Assembly: GCA_946482585.1 (NCBI GenBank)
Contig: CAMLSI010000082.1
Location: 1 to 13,955 of the forward strand
DNA: 13,955 bases
Direction of reading: 5' to 3'
Source of the DNA: an uncultured Lysobacteraceae bacterium
GTDB lineage: Bacteria; Pseudomonadota; Gammaproteobacteria; Xanthomonadales; Rhodanobacteraceae
Part shown: in pieces, positions 1 to 6,960 of the stretch
How the letters are laid out: every line of letters begins with the position of its first letter
How positions within the stretch are numbered: position 1 is the stretch's first letter
Made by a program: the position numbers and the translations under genes
Notes under the pieces: model-generated
What the model was told of the DNA's origin: nothing
Seen by the model: only the letters and a program-made list of their open reading frames with translations
The model's database searches: none

Positions 1-2
1 TC

Positions 3-992
3 GATGACGTCGGCCAGGAGCTGTGCGACGTGAAGGTGCGCACCACCAGCCTGTACAACGCCAATGCGATCTTCTCGCAGACTTTTTTCTACGCCTTGCT
101 CGCCGTGATCGTGTTCGTGCTGCCCGCGCTGATCGACACGTTCGCGCCCCAGGCGCCGAAACTCCTCTCCTCGGTGCTGTTCATCTTCGGGCCGCTCTCG
201 ACACTGATCACGGCGATCCCGTCGATCGGCCGCGCCGACCGCGCGGCGGCGTCGCTGCTCCACCTCGAAGACGAGATCGGGCGCGCCGCCGCACCGCAGC
301 CAAAGGAGCCGGTGCCCGCGCCGCTGCCGATGACCGAGTCGATCGAGTGCCGCGGACTCCAGTTCCACTATCCCGGCGACGCGGGCGAGACGTTCGGCAT
401 CGGCCCGATCGACCTGAAGCTCAACCGCGGCGAGATCGTGATGTTCGTCGGCGGCAACGGCAGCGGCAAGACCACGCTGCTCAAGGTGATCGCAGGCCTC
501 TACACGCCCAGTGCCGGCCAGCTGCTGTTCGACGGCAAGCCTCTGCCGCCGAACGGACAGCAACGGCAGCGCGAGATGTTCGGCGCGATCTTCAGCGATT
601 TCCACCTCTTCCCCAGGCTCTACGGCATCGACGCGGACGAGGCGGCGATCGCGACCGAGCTGGAGGCGATGCGCCTGACCGACAAGCTCAGTTATTCCGA
701 GGCGGGCTTCTCGACGCGCGACCTGTCGACCGGCCAGCGCAAGCGCGTGGCGATGGTCGTCACCCTGCTCGAGAACCGGTCGATCCTGATCTTCGACGAA
801 TGGGCCGCCGAGCAGGACCCGGAGTTCCGTGCGCATTTCTACGAGGAACTGCTGCCGGAACTGAAGGCGAAGGGCAAGACGCTGCTCGTCGCCACACATG
901 ACGACCGTTATTTCGGCGTCGCCGACATGGTCGTGAAAATGGAGCTGGGCCGCCTCGTCTCGACGCAGCGGCGACAGAACGCCGAGTCATGA
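3..992 (+). CDS. Cyclic peptide export ABC transporter, 3' part (SyrD/PvdE/YojI type)
   Basis: Membrane-embedded half-transporter with a fused ATPase that exports a peptide, typically an NRPS product or siderophore precursor, across the inner membrane. The frame is open at the left window edge, so the N-terminus and most membrane helices are missing; the GTG at 30 is internal, not the start. Two last hydrophobic segments are seen (about nt 90-140 and 165-225). The ATPase follows: Walker A GGNGSGKTT (about nt 450-476), ABC signature LSTGQRKR (about 723-746), Walker B LIFDEW (about 785-802) and switch His in ATHDD (about 892-906). The DEWAAEQDPEFR and FYEELLPELK stretches are characteristic of the cyclic-peptide transporter family rather than of generic lipid exporters. 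The SPFH gene follows after 51 bp, so the two are probably co-transcribed. The matching NRPS genes would be expected to the left of the window. Family assignment is strong; the substrate is unknown. Confidence 0.93.
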   Translation, partial: DDVGQELCDVKVRTTSLYNANAIFSQTFFYALLAVIVFVLPALIDTFAPQAPKLLSSVLFIFGPLSTLITAIPSIGRADRAAASLLHLEDEIGRAAAPQPKEPVPAPLPMTESIECRGLQFHYPGDAGETFGIGPIDLKLNRGEIVMFVGGNGSGKTTLLKVIAGLYTPSAGQLLFDGKPLPPNGQQRQREMFGAIFSDFHLFPRLYGIDADEAAIATELEAMRLTDKLSYSEAGFSTRDLSTGQRKRVAMVVTLLENRSILIFDEWAAEQDPEFRAHFYEELLPELKAKGKTLLVATHDDRYFGVADMVVKMELGRLVSTQRRQNAES

Positions 993-1032
993 AACCGCCC
1001 TTGCCGAGAATGCCTCGCGCGTTCCAGATCCC

Positions 1033-1036
1033 GGAG
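1033..1036 (+). promoter_or_regulatory. Shine-Dalgarno for the SPFH gene
   Basis: GGAG lies 7 nt before the GTG at 1044. It fixes this GTG as the start: no ATG in frame precedes the predicted membrane anchor. Confidence 0.6.
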
Positions 1037-1043
1037 AACTGAC

Positions 1044-1958
1044 GTGTCCGACGAAGCGCTGCCGCCGCACTCCGCCCCGCGCGAAACCCGCGTCGATACG
1101 GGAGTCGCCGCCTATCTGGGCGTGTCCAGGCGCCGCTTCCGCCTCTGGGTGAGCGGACTGCTCGCGGTACTGCTCCTGCTGCTGCTGTGGAACCACATCT
1201 TCATCCCGATCGGATCGGGCGAGTCGGGCGTGCTGTGGTCGCGCCTCGGCGGCGGCACGCTGATGGACAGGCGCTTCGGCGAGGGCTACTGGGTGATCTG
1301 GCCCTGGGACCGGATGGCGGTCTACGACCTGCGCTACCAGGAAATGCATGGCAAGGCCGACGTGCGGACCAGCGACGGGCTGCACGTGGCGATGGACGTG
1401 ACCATCCGTTATCGCCCGCGCGCCGACGACCTGACGATGCTCCATCAGGCCGTGGGGCCGCGCTATCGCGAGACCGTACTGTGGCCCGACACGATCGCCG
1501 CGCTCCAGCAGATCGTGGGCCGCTTCAAGCCCGAGGAACTGACCGTGTCCGGCGAGACCGACCTGGCGCAGCGCGTCGAGGCGGCGGCGCGGCAGTCGGT
1601 CGAGCGGCACTGGGTCGATCTCGACCGCGTGCTGATCACGCGCGTCACGTTGCCGGAGCGCGTGCAGGCGCAGATCCAGGAAAAGCTGGCCGACGAACAG
1701 AAGCTGCTCTCCGCATCCCTGAAGCGCCAGACCTGGCTGGTCGAGGCTGAGGGCGCGCGCGAGTTCCAGGCGCGCACCGGCACCTCGCTGATCAAATGGC
1801 GCAGCGTCGATGCGCTGGAGAAGCTCGCGCAATCGCCCAATGCCAAGGTGATCGTGCTGGGCGGCGGCAAGGAGATGCCGTTCGTCCTCGATCCCGGTTC
1901 GGTCGAGTCCAGGCCGGTCGAGCCCAGATCAGTCGAGCCCAAAGGCGTCCAGAAATAG
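1044..1958 (+). CDS. Membrane-anchored SPFH/band-7 (prohibitin-like) protein
   Basis: 304 residues from a GTG start with a good GGAG site. Residues 1-31 are polar. One hydrophobic segment (about 32-55, VSGLLAVLLLLLLWNHIF) anchors the protein. It is followed by an SPFH-type domain: IGSGESGVLWSR, a GYWVIWPWDRMAVYDLR strand typical of prohibitins, then TSDGLHVAMDVTIRYR and an alpha/beta region through about residue 240 (VLITRVTLPERVQAQIQEKL). SPFH proteins form ring or cage assemblies that organise membrane microdomains and often partner with proteases or transporters. The tail (286-300) is three pentapeptide repeats, SVESR-PVEPR-SVEPK. It lies 51 bp after the peptide exporter on the same strand, so a role in exporter organisation or membrane protection against the exported peptide is plausible but inferred. 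Its 3' end overlaps the convergent asparagine synthetase gene by 30 bp. Confidence 0.85.
   Translation: MSDEALPPHSAPRETRVDTGVAAYLGVSRRRFRLWVSGLLAVLLLLLLWNHIFIPIGSGESGVLWSRLGGGTLMDRRFGEGYWVIWPWDRMAVYDLRYQEMHGKADVRTSDGLHVAMDVTIRYRPRADDLTMLHQAVGPRYRETVLWPDTIAALQQIVGRFKPEELTVSGETDLAQRVEAAARQSVERHWVDLDRVLITRVTLPERVQAQIQEKLADEQKLLSASLKRQTWLVEAEGAREFQARTGTSLIKWRSVDALEKLAQSPNAKVIVLGGGKEMPFVLDPGSVESRPVEPRSVEPKGVQK
1899..1943. repeat. Three tandem 15-bp repeats at overlapping gene ends
   Basis: Units at 1899-1913, 1914-1928 and 1929-1943 share the core GTCGAGYCC. On the plus strand they encode the pentapeptides SVESR, PVEPR and SVEPK of the SPFH tail. On the minus strand the third unit carries the TGA stop and last codons of the asparagine synthetase; the equivalent triplet in units 1 and 2 reads CGA and CGG on that strand. 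Slipped-strand duplication probably extended the SPFH gene and produced the overlap. Confidence 0.8.
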
Positions 1959-3785
1959 CCCGACGGTCAGGACGAGCATCAGCACGTCGGTATCGAAGGT
2001 CGCGTTCGGGCGCTCGCCGCCCTCGAGCTGGCGCGCACGCAGCCGCTGGACGGTATCGGCGTCGAAGATGTTCTGCCGGCGGATCGTCCCGGGCGAAAGC
2101 AGCTCTTCGACCCAGGGGATGCGCTGCTGAAGCAGGTAGGCGGCACCCGGCGCCACGAATCCGAATTTCTCGCGCCGCGCCAGCTCCGGCGGCAGGTGGC
2201 GCAGCGCGACCTGGCGCAGCAGCCATTTCTCGGTGCCGTCGCGCACCAGCAGGCCGGGCGGAACGCGCGTCATGTAGTCGATCAGTTCCGAATCGAGGAA
2301 TGGATAGCGCGCCTCGACCGAATGCGCATAGGCGACGCGGTCGCCATGGTCGGCGAGCAGGTGATCGGCCATGCGCAGCTTGAAATCGGCATAGGAGCGC
2401 TGGTGCAGGCGGTGTCGTCCCGTCATCCGCGCGTGATCGACCGCGGGCTCGCGCGTCGCATCGAAGTCGGCGAGCCGTGCGGCGACGTCGGCGCTGTACA
2501 GACCTGCCTTGGTCTCGCGGAACAGGGCATAGTCGCGCTCGTAGAAGAAGCCCGGATCGCCCCAGAGCTCGGCGCGCAGCTCTTCCTCGAGCATCGCTTC
2601 CAGCCCGTCGGCCACGCCGCGCGGCTCGCCGGCGGCGTCGAGGCGATAGCCGACGTAGCCGCCGAACAGTTCGTCGGCGCCTTCGCCGGTCAGCACTACC
2701 TTGTGCCCGCTGTCGCGCACCAGCTGCGATAGCGCGAGCGAGCAGGTGTCGTAGGATTCCTTGAGCGGCGCCTCGGCGGCGACCACGGCGTCGCGCAGCC
2801 GGCGTGCGATCTCGTCGGCGGAAAATTCGATCTCGTGATGGATCGTGCGCAGTGCGGCCGCCATCGCCCGCTGCGGGGCGCGCTCGTCGATCGTCGCATC
2901 GGGGAAGGTGATCGAGAAGCTGTGAAACACCTGATCCGGCGCGGCCTTGCGCGCCAGTGCGCCGATCAGGCTGGAATCGAGCCCGCCGCTGAGATAGAGC
3001 CCGACCGGCACATCCGCGACGAGCCGGCGCCCGACCGCCGCACGCAGCAGCTCGTCGACGCGCTCGACATGATCGTGCGCATCGGCGGGTGCGGGTGCCG
3101 GGTCGGTGGGATAGACCAGGTCCCAGTATTGGCGCAGCCGCGTGCCCGACGCATCGGCGATCAGCAAGTGCCCCGGCGGCAGCGCATCCACGCCGTCGAA
3201 CATCGTGGTCGGGCTGCGCATGCCGGGGAAGGTCAGGATCTGGTCGAGCGCGCGCAGGTTGAGGCGGCGCTCGACGCCGGGATGGGCGAGCAGCGCCTTG
3301 ATTTCCGAGCCGAACAGCAGCGCGTCGCCCACGCGCGTGTGGAACAGCGGCGCGATTCCCGTCTGGTCGCGGCCGAGGATCAGCCGGTGCGTGCGCGCGT
3401 CATAGAGCGCGAAGGCGAACTGGCCGTTGAGCCGGTTCGCGAAATCGAGCCCGTATTCCTCGTAGAGATGCACCACCACTTCGACGTCGCAGCGCGTGCG
3501 GAAGCGATGGCCGCGCGCTTCCAGCCCGGCGCGCAGCTCGCGGTGGTTGTAGATCTCGCCGTTGACGATCGAGACGATCTCGCCCGTCGCGTTGCTGTGC
3601 GGCTGGTTGCCCGTCGCCAGGTCGATGATGGCCAGGCGCCTGAACCCCATGGCCACGCCGGGCGCGGCGAAGTCGCCGCCCTCGTCGGGCCCGCGGTGGC
3701 GCAGCGCCGCCGCCATGGCGGCGCACGCGGCGATGTGCGCTGGTCGCGAACGATCGGCGCTGAAGATTCCGGCAATGCCACACAC
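1929..3785 (-). CDS. asnB: Asparagine synthetase, glutamine-hydrolysing (AsnB/AsnO type)
   Basis: Makes asparagine from aspartate, ATP and glutamine in the cytoplasm. 618 residues, in the range of the longer AsnO-like enzymes and larger than the ~554-residue E. coli AsnB. The GTG start is dictated by the protein: Met-removal must expose the nucleophile Cys2 (MCGIAGIF). The class II glutaminase domain (about 1-220) keeps RHRGPDE, the N75-G76-E77 oxyanion motif (NGEIYNH), D in CDVEVV and GRDQTGIAPLF. The synthetase domain carries the pyrophosphatase loop SGGLDSS (266-272), LTGEGADELFGGY and SVEARYPFLD. All catalytic landmarks are present, so unlike the glutaminase-deficient lasso-peptide cyclases it should be active. 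The nearest upstream gene on the strand is the S12 hydrolase, 232 bp away. In this setting it may supply Asn to an NRPS, or amidate a peptide; that is inference. The symbol names the family; a specialised paralogue is possible. Confidence 0.93.
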   Translation of the reverse strand: MCGIAGIFSADRSRPAHIAACAAMAAALRHRGPDEGGDFAAPGVAMGFRRLAIIDLATGNQPHSNATGEIVSIVNGEIYNHRELRAGLEARGHRFRTRCDVEVVVHLYEEYGLDFANRLNGQFAFALYDARTHRLILGRDQTGIAPLFHTRVGDALLFGSEIKALLAHPGVERRLNLRALDQILTFPGMRSPTTMFDGVDALPPGHLLIADASGTRLRQYWDLVYPTDPAPAPADAHDHVERVDELLRAAVGRRLVADVPVGLYLSGGLDSSLIGALARKAAPDQVFHSFSITFPDATIDERAPQRAMAAALRTIHHEIEFSADEIARRLRDAVVAAEAPLKESYDTCSLALSQLVRDSGHKVVLTGEGADELFGGYVGYRLDAAGEPRGVADGLEAMLEEELRAELWGDPGFFYERDYALFRETKAGLYSADVAARLADFDATREPAVDHARMTGRHRLHQRSYADFKLRMADHLLADHGDRVAYAHSVEARYPFLDSELIDYMTRVPPGLLVRDGTEKWLLRQVALRHLPPELARREKFGFVAPGAAYLLQQRIPWVEELLSPGTIRRQNIFDADTVQRLRARQLEGGERPNATFDTDVLMLVLTVGLFLDAFGLD

Positions 3786-3869
3786 GTCGTCGGTAGCCCC
3801 ATGAAAGATCTGGGCAAGTTTCCGCGGCGCGGCTCTCGTGCCCAGTTGCTTGTCCCCACAACCCCGCCA

Positions 3870-3890
3870 AAGGCTCGCTAGGCAAGCCTT
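3870..3890 (-). other. Hairpin upstream of the asparagine synthetase
   Basis: In minus-strand RNA an 8-bp stem (one G-U pair) AAGGCTTG / CGAGCCTT closes on a CCTAG loop. It lies about 85 nt before the GTG of the asparagine synthetase, in its likely 5' leader. No U-tract follows, so it is not a classic terminator. Function unknown. Confidence 0.35.
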
Positions 3891-3917
3891 CGGCCGGTCC
3901 GTCCCGTCGGGCGTTCA

Positions 3918-3952
3918 GAGTGACCAGAACCTGCGGTTCTGAGCGATCACTC
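3918..3952 (-). terminator. Two-part hairpin in the gap after the S12 hydrolase gene
   Basis: Outer stem GAGTGA / TCACTC (6 bp) and inner stem CAGAACC / GGTTCTG (7 bp, triloop) with a small asymmetric internal loop between them. It sits 66 nt past the hydrolase stop. No U-run follows on either strand, so intrinsic termination is unproven; RNA 3'-end protection or a mobile intergenic repeat are alternatives. Confidence 0.35.
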
Positions 3953-3956
3953 TTCA

Positions 3957-3975
3957 CCCCCTTGACTCAAGGGGG
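3957..3975 (-). terminator. GC-strong hairpin just downstream of the S12 hydrolase gene
   Basis: CCCCCTTGA C TCAAGGGGG is a perfect 9-bp inverted repeat with a single central base; realistically a 7-bp stem with a 5-nt loop. It lies 42 nt past the hydrolase stop, directly before the 3918-3952 hairpin in the direction of minus-strand transcription. A U-tract is lacking, so this is a tentative terminator or RNA-stabilising element. Confidence 0.4.
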
Positions 3976-4017
3976 CTCCAGAATCCGAACCCGAACTGCG
4001 ACCTGTGCAGAAGTTCA

Positions 4018-5883
4018 CTAGTGCGTCTGGAACTTCCAGGTGGGGCCGATCACCAGCGGCAGGATCTTGTTGTCCGGCGCGACGGTGTCGACGCGCCAGT
4101 AGTAGGTCGTCCTGGGATTGGCCGCGAGCTTCGCCGTGACCTCGGTCACCGAGAGGCGCTCGGTGCCCGGATGATGGTCCGCGCTCGCCCTGTCGACCGC
4201 GCGCTCGTCGGTGCCCCAGTAGACGTCGTAGCTCTTGCCGTAGATGCGGCCCGCCTGCCATTGGACGGCGACCGTGCCGCCGTCGATCCGTGCCTGGGCG
4301 TCGCGTTCGGGCCGCGGCGTGGTAACGGCCGAACTGACCTGCGGCATGATGGCGTCGAGCATCACCGCTTCGCACTGGCCGGCCTCGGCGGTGGAGATCG
4401 CCGGGTCCCTGGGCAGCACGCAGGTGTCGTCCCAGGTGTTGGTCGCCAGCACGAACGAGGTGTCCTGGTCGTAGAAGTAGTAGAGCAGTGTCTTGTAGCC
4501 CGGGAAGGCGCCGCCATGGCCGCGCGCGGTGCCGTAGCTGCGCTCGGGCTGCATCAGCCCGCCCACGCCGTATTGCATGGGCTGCCAGCCGATATGGATG
4601 TCGGACGAGACGAACGTGTACCACTTGTTCTTGGTGCCCTTGTTGAGCAGCGTGTCGGTACGGAACATCGCGTCCTCGAACTTGAGCAGGTCCCAGGGTG
4701 TCGAGACGATCGCGCCAGCGGTCCAGGCATAGGTCGGGTTGGTGTCGGTGACGTCGCACCAGTCGCTGTAGACCTGCGCCGGATAGGGGATCGAACCCCA
4801 TTTGGTGTAGCCGTGCATGGTCGGCAGTTTCTTGGTGTCGGTCGCGAAATAGGTGTCCTTGAGCCCCGCGACGTCGAACACTTCGCGCTTGATCACTTCC
4901 TCGGCGGGCAGCCCGGTGACCTTTTCGGCGATCAGGCCGAGCAGGATGTAATTGGTGTTCGAATAGTCCCAGCCCGGATATTGCGGCGGCGCCGGCGGCG
5001 CGCTCGCGAACACCGAGACCCAGTAGGGATTGGGGTAGGTCGCGCCGGGGGCGAACGTCGGCGCCACGGGCGGCGCACCGAAGGGTTTCTTGTCCTTGGG
5101 TACGCCGGTGGTCGAGACGGCCGCGACCAGCTCCTCGGGCTTGAAGCTGCGTTGCGGTGTGATCTGCGGCGAGAAGCCGACGTTGTCCCAGCCCAGATAG
5201 TTGGCGACGCCGGAGGTCATCTGCAGCAGGTTGGTGACGGTGAGGCTGCCGATGCCGGGAATGCCCTTCACCGTGGGGTTGTCGCCAAGATAGGTGAGCA
5301 CCGGCGCGGTCAGCTGGATCTTGCCCTGCTGCTCGAGCCGCAGGATCGCCTGGGCGAGGAACGCTTTGCTGACGCTGCCGACGCGGAAATGCAGGTCGGG
5401 CGACATCGGCTGCTTGGTGGCGAGATTGGCGACGCCACCGACGCCCACGCGCACGCCCCAGTCGGGCGAACGCACGATGATCACCGCGCCGGGGATCCCG
5501 CCATTGGCCACCAGCGAGTCGATCGTCTTCTGCCAGGTCGCGGGGAAAGGGCTGTAGGGAAGGGCATTGGCCCCGGTCTGCACGAGCGCCTTCGAGGTCG
5601 GCGGCGGCGGCTGGCACACCGCCGGCGGGTAGCCGACGGGCGTCGGCAATGTCGGGGGCGGCGCGACCGCCGGGACTTGTTTCAACTGCCTCGGCGGCGC
5701 GGCGTCCTCGGCAGGCGCCGCGGTCGCCAGCGTCGGTGGCGGCGCGGCCGCCGGGATTTGTTTCAACTGCCTCGGCGGCACGGTGTGCTGGGCAGGTGCC
5801 GGAGGTGCGGCCATGCTCAGCACGATCAGGGGCAGGGCGACAAGCACGGGACGGCGGAATCGATTCCGGAAGCGGGTGTTCAT
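4018..5883 (-). CDS. Exported serine hydrolase, class C beta-lactamase / S12 peptidase type, with C-terminal Fn3-like domain
   Basis: 621 residues. A signal peptide (about 1-32: Arg-rich n-region, VLVALPLIVLSM core, cleavage near PAPAQ) sends it to the periplasm or outside. A Pro-rich spacer (33-96) holds two 27-residue repeats beginning PPRQLKQ. The hydrolase domain has the full catalytic set: S170-V-S-K173, Y307-S-N309 and H456-G-G458, plus PGAVIIV and GHGGAFPGYK typical of the beta-lactamase/D-Ala-D-Ala carboxypeptidase-like superfamily. Residues about 510-621 resemble an Fn3-like beta-sandwich ending YYWRVD...PTWKFQT. The ATG overlaps the stop of the upstream NRPS-domain-ending frame as ATGA, with its own AAGGA site, indicating translational coupling. 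Possible roles are D-stereospecific cleavage of a D-amino-acid-containing peptide (self-resistance or maturation), wall remodelling or esterase activity; the sequence does not decide. Confidence 0.88.
   Translation of the reverse strand: MNTRFRNRFRRPVLVALPLIVLSMAAPPAPAQHTVPPRQLKQIPAAAPPPTLATAAPAEDAAPPRQLKQVPAVAPPPTLPTPVGYPPAVCQPPPPTSKALVQTGANALPYSPFPATWQKTIDSLVANGGIPGAVIIVRSPDWGVRVGVGGVANLATKQPMSPDLHFRVGSVSKAFLAQAILRLEQQGKIQLTAPVLTYLGDNPTVKGIPGIGSLTVTNLLQMTSGVANYLGWDNVGFSPQITPQRSFKPEELVAAVSTTGVPKDKKPFGAPPVAPTFAPGATYPNPYWVSVFASAPPAPPQYPGWDYSNTNYILLGLIAEKVTGLPAEEVIKREVFDVAGLKDTYFATDTKKLPTMHGYTKWGSIPYPAQVYSDWCDVTDTNPTYAWTAGAIVSTPWDLLKFEDAMFRTDTLLNKGTKNKWYTFVSSDIHIGWQPMQYGVGGLMQPERSYGTARGHGGAFPGYKTLLYYFYDQDTSFVLATNTWDDTCVLPRDPAISTAEAGQCEAVMLDAIMPQVSSAVTTPRPERDAQARIDGGTVAVQWQAGRIYGKSYDVYWGTDERAVDRASADHHPGTERLSVTEVTAKLAANPRTTYYWRVDTVAPDNKILPLVIGPTWKFQTH
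5651..5812. repeat. Two tandem 81-bp units in the hydrolase spacer region
   Basis: Units 5651-5731 and 5732-5812. The first 48 bp match at 45 positions; similarity fades over the rest. They encode the in-frame 27-residue repeats starting PPRQLKQIPAAAPPPTL and PPRQLKQVPAVAPPPTL (residues 36 and 63) between signal peptide and catalytic domain, probably a flexible linker enlarged by duplication. Confidence 0.85.
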
Positions 5884-6960
5884 GCTTGCTGTCCTTCTGT
5901 CAGTGGGGGAACCCGCTCCCGCGGCGGTTCAGCCGCGGGGACGCTCGAAATCCGTTCGGCACGGCGCCGGAGCGCGGCGGGCGAATCGCAGTGCGGCGCG
6001 TCGCGGATCGCGACGGCCAGCCGGCCGAGGGGGCGCCACGCCTCGATCTCGATCGCGCGCGTGCGGCGCAGGCCCGCGGCGACGACACCGGGAAGACGGT
6101 CGCTGATCGCAAAAGGTGTTTCGGCGGCGGGATCGACGTCGCCGAGATAATTGACGGCGATCGCGGGCTCGGCGGCCGCGACCGTCTCGGGCGCGAGCCA
6201 GCGCAGCACGCCCCAGCCGACGCCCTGTGACGGCACGTCGCGGAGCGCGGTCTCGATCGCCTCGGGCGAGGCGCCGCAGGCGAGCCGGAACGGGTATTCG
6301 GCCGTGAACCAGCCGACGGTTCGGCTGACGTCGAGCGTCCCACCCGGCGCATGCCGGCCGTGACTCGCCAGCGTGACACAGACTTCGGCGCAGTCGTCGC
6401 GGTGCGCCAGCGCCGCGCCCAGGCGGGCGAGCAGCTCCGCGAGCACGCCGCGCTCGGACAGGCCGGGCGGCACCGGGCCGAGGTCGAGCGTGACGATGTC
6501 GGTCTCGTCGTAGCCGTGTTCGGGCACGGGCCGCGCCGGTGCGCCCGCGATCGATGCCCAATAGGTCCGTTCCTGCTCGGCATCCGAGGCCGACAGCGTC
6601 ATCGCCCAGTCGCGCCAGGTTGCGCTGACCGGGGGCGCGGCGCCGGCGAGCGTATCGGCCAGGTCCTCGAGCAGGATGCGCCAGCTCATGGCATCGACCA
6701 GCAGATGGTGCGCCGCCAGCAGCAGATAGTCGCCGTCGTCGAGCCGGTAGTGCGTCGCCACGAATAGCGGAGCGGCCCCGCCGGCACCGCCCGGCGCCTG
6801 CGCTTGCGCATCGGCGACGAGTGCCGCATCGCCGGCGCCACGCAGATCGACGCCGCGCCAGGCGAGCGGCGTATCGGCGGGCAGGCACTCGGCGGTCCAG
6901 CTCCCGGCGCGGCGCGCGAAGCGCAGCCGCAATGCATCGTGGCGCTGCACGCCCAATGTC
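5880..6960 (-). other. Truncated NRPS epimerization-type domain (C-terminal part of the fused frame)
   Basis: About 350 residues, against ~430-450 for a full E domain. The first recognisable residues are RHDALRLRF, about 40-50 residues into a normal domain, so the N-terminal E1 motif (PIQxWF) is absent. Then come HHLLVDAMSWRILLEDL (E2; His-His at nt 6710-6705), TYWAS, LASHGRHA at the place of E4 EGHGRE, SRTVGWFTAEYPFRL (E5), PSQGVGWGVLRW (E6-like) and VNYLGDVD (E7). The SWRILLEDL and TVGWFT signatures favour an E domain over a condensation domain. The glutamate expected in E4 is Ala, so racemase activity is doubtful even without the truncation. The final LTEGQQA resembles the beginning of a condensation domain or a docking tail. 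The base composition is richer in GC than the RHS part. Confidence 0.85.

Noticed and set aside
1929..3785. Asparagine synthetase-like protein as a lasso-peptide cyclase
   Set aside because: The glutaminase domain is intact (Cys2, NGE, CD), and no lasso precursor, RRE or transglutaminase-like protease gene is nearby.
2835..3881. Plus-strand open frame of 348 codons opposite the asparagine synthetase
   Set aside because: Antisense to an enzyme with all catalytic motifs; no homology recognised.
4021..6150. Plus-strand open frame of 709 codons opposite the S12 hydrolase and the E domain
   Set aside because: It is antisense to two well-supported proteins, matches no family, is rich in Arg, Gly and Asp, and is explained by high GC at third codon positions.
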